From: an uncultured Asticcacaulis sp.
GTDB lineage: Bacteria; Pseudomonadota; Alphaproteobacteria; Caulobacterales; Caulobacteraceae
Assembly: GCA_946480125.1 (NCBI GenBank)
Contig: CAMLIY010000207.1
Coordinates: 1-5,538 of the forward strand
DNA: 5,538 nt
Direction: 5' to 3'
Positions 4,712-5,538 of the stretch are shown here, piece by piece. How positions within the stretch are numbered: position 1 is the first letter of the stretch; the number at the start of each line of letters is the position of its first letter. The position numbers and the translations under genes are program-made. The notes beneath the pieces were generated by a model. That model did no database searches, was not told the origin of the DNA, and saw only the letters and a program-made list of their open reading frames with translations.

Positions 4712-5538
4712 CTGGCTGTTTCTCGGCGGACGTGGCGCCGGCAAGACGCGGGCGGGCGCCGAATGGCTGTCGGCGCTGGCGCAGCGCGGGGTGCGGTGCG
4801 CCCTGATCGGGGCCAGCCTGCATGATGTGCGTGAGGTGATGATCGAGGGGCCTTCGGGGTTAAAGGCCACGGCTTCAAAAGGCAATCGGCCGAGTTATGA
4901 AGTGTCGCGCAAGCGGCTGCGCTGGCCCAATGGCGGGGTGGCCTATGCCTATTCGGCGGAAGATCCGGAATCCTTGCGCGGACCGCAGTTTCACTATGCC
5001 TGGGCGGATGAATTCTGCGCCTGGCGGCATCCGGCAGAGACCCTGGCCATGTTGCGCATGGGCTTGCGGCTGGGGGAAAAGCCCCGGCTGTGCCTGACGA
5101 CGACGCCCAAGCCGATCACGGCGCTGCGCACCCTGATGACAGAGGGCGGGCTGGCCATTACGCGCGCGGCGACGAAGGACAATGCCGAAAACCTGGCGCC
5201 GGCCTTTCTGGAAGGCTTGCGCGGGCTTTATGGCGGCACACGGCTGGCGGCGCAGGAACTGGAAGGGCTGGTGGTCGATGACGATAACCGCGCCTTGTGG
5301 CGAGCCGATGATCTCGGCCGTTGTTATGGCGCACGGCCAGACCATTTTGAAGAGGTGGTGGTGGCCGTTGATCCATCGGCCACGGCCGGCGGCGATGCCT
5401 GCGGGATCGTGGTGGCGGGGCGGCTTGGCCAGCGCGGCTATGTGCTGGAGGACGCCACGGTCAGCGGATTTTCGCCGCTTGGCTGGGCGCAGAAGGTGGC
5501 GTCTGTTGTGGCGGAATATGAGGCGCACAGGCTTATCG
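4524..5538 (+). CDS. terL: Large terminase, GTA/phage DNA-packaging ATPase-nuclease, 3' part missing
   Basis: This frame runs from ATG 4524 past the right edge and gives 338 codons. Motifs in order: Walker A GGRGAGKT at residues 68-75, an adenine/arginine-side segment ALIGASLHDVREVMIEG, SAEDPESLRGPQFHYAW, Walker B acidic pair D162-E163 (WADEF), the coupling motif TTTPKP at 192-197, and the first nuclease-domain aspartate D283 in VVVAVDPSAT. The order and wording match the DNA-packaging terminase of alphaproteobacterial gene transfer agents (gp2) and related phages. The protein would cut concatemeric or chromosomal DNA and drive it into the procapsid through the portal. The remaining nuclease residues lie beyond the edge. 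Two tandem ATGs (4524, 4527) follow directly after a TGA in this frame, with a GAGGAAGA run at 4508-4515 upstream; no other ATG, GTG or TTG occurs before Walker A. No integrase or phage repressor is in view, so GTA is favoured over prophage, without proof. Confidence 0.92.
   Translation, partial: MMTGPAGIGAQNWNINLIASWPPEERQAWLDNLAKEPKPPDRLKEWGFWINKAQTPPAGDWHSWLFLGGRGAGKTRAGAEWLSALAQRGVRCALIGASLHDVREVMIEGPSGLKATASKGNRPSYEVSRKRLRWPNGGVAYAYSAEDPESLRGPQFHYAWADEFCAWRHPAETLAMLRMGLRLGEKPRLCLTTTPKPITALRTLMTEGGLAITRAATKDNAENLAPAFLEGLRGLYGGTRLAAQELEGLVVDDDNRALWRADDLGRCYGARPDHFEEVVVAVDPSATAGGDACGIVVAGRLGQRGYVLEDATVSGFSPLGWAQKVASVVAEYEAHRLI

Noticed and set aside
4337..4885. 182-codon minus-strand frame across the terminase junction
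   Set aside because: It has no domain or ribosome binding site that I can see, and it is opposite two better-supported genes.
4875..5528. 217-codon open frame on the minus strand
   Set aside because: It is antisense to the motif-bearing large terminase and is rich in Arg, His and Pro, as expected for a shadow frame.

Overview
The window looks like chromosomal DNA of an alphaproteobacterium, most likely a member of the Caulobacterales (Asticcacaulis/Caulobacter-like). The reasons are moderately high GC with GC-rich third codon positions, a LacI-type operator with the TAGCGCTA core known from Caulobacter sugar genes, a G/C-rich palindromic repeat of the kind scattered through alphaproteobacterial genomes, and the start of what looks like a gene transfer agent (GTA) or phage-type packaging cluster. 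The genus call is an inference; no rRNA or other marker gene is present.

Layout, left to right. (1) 1-395, minus strand: the first 131 codons of an ABC-F/Uup-like ATPase, cut by the window edge. (2) 396-608: an intergenic stretch carrying a nested palindrome (486-572). (3) 609-956: a small DUF559 (VSR-like endonuclease fold) gene broken by one in-frame amber codon. (4) 974-1004: a near-perfect 22-bp operator overlapping a plausible promoter, followed by a secreted GH39 beta-xylosidase-type glycosidase (1025-2596). (5) 2646-3873: a tight three-gene operon of a YcgN/UPF0260 cysteine-cluster protein and two small proteins I do not recognise. (6) 4004-4156: a 50-residue histidine-rich lipoprotein, followed by a clear intrinsic terminator (4222-4251). 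(7) 4298 to the right edge: a putative small terminase and the N-terminal two thirds or so of a GTA-type large terminase, whose reading frames overlap by 188 nt.

How they work together. The glycosidase is probably induced by a sugar through a LacI-family repressor and acts outside the cytoplasm on xylan-type oligosaccharides. The YcgN operon is translationally coupled, so its two unknown partners are probably made along with the cysteine-cluster protein. The terminase pair would recognise, cut and pump DNA into capsids; the remaining head and tail genes would be expected just beyond the right edge. Of all the observations, the most worth following up are the DUF559 pseudogene next to a nested palindrome, the overlapping TerS/TerL frames with a terminator just upstream, and the operator in front of the GH39 gene. 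I did not find a wholly new defence or mobile system here.
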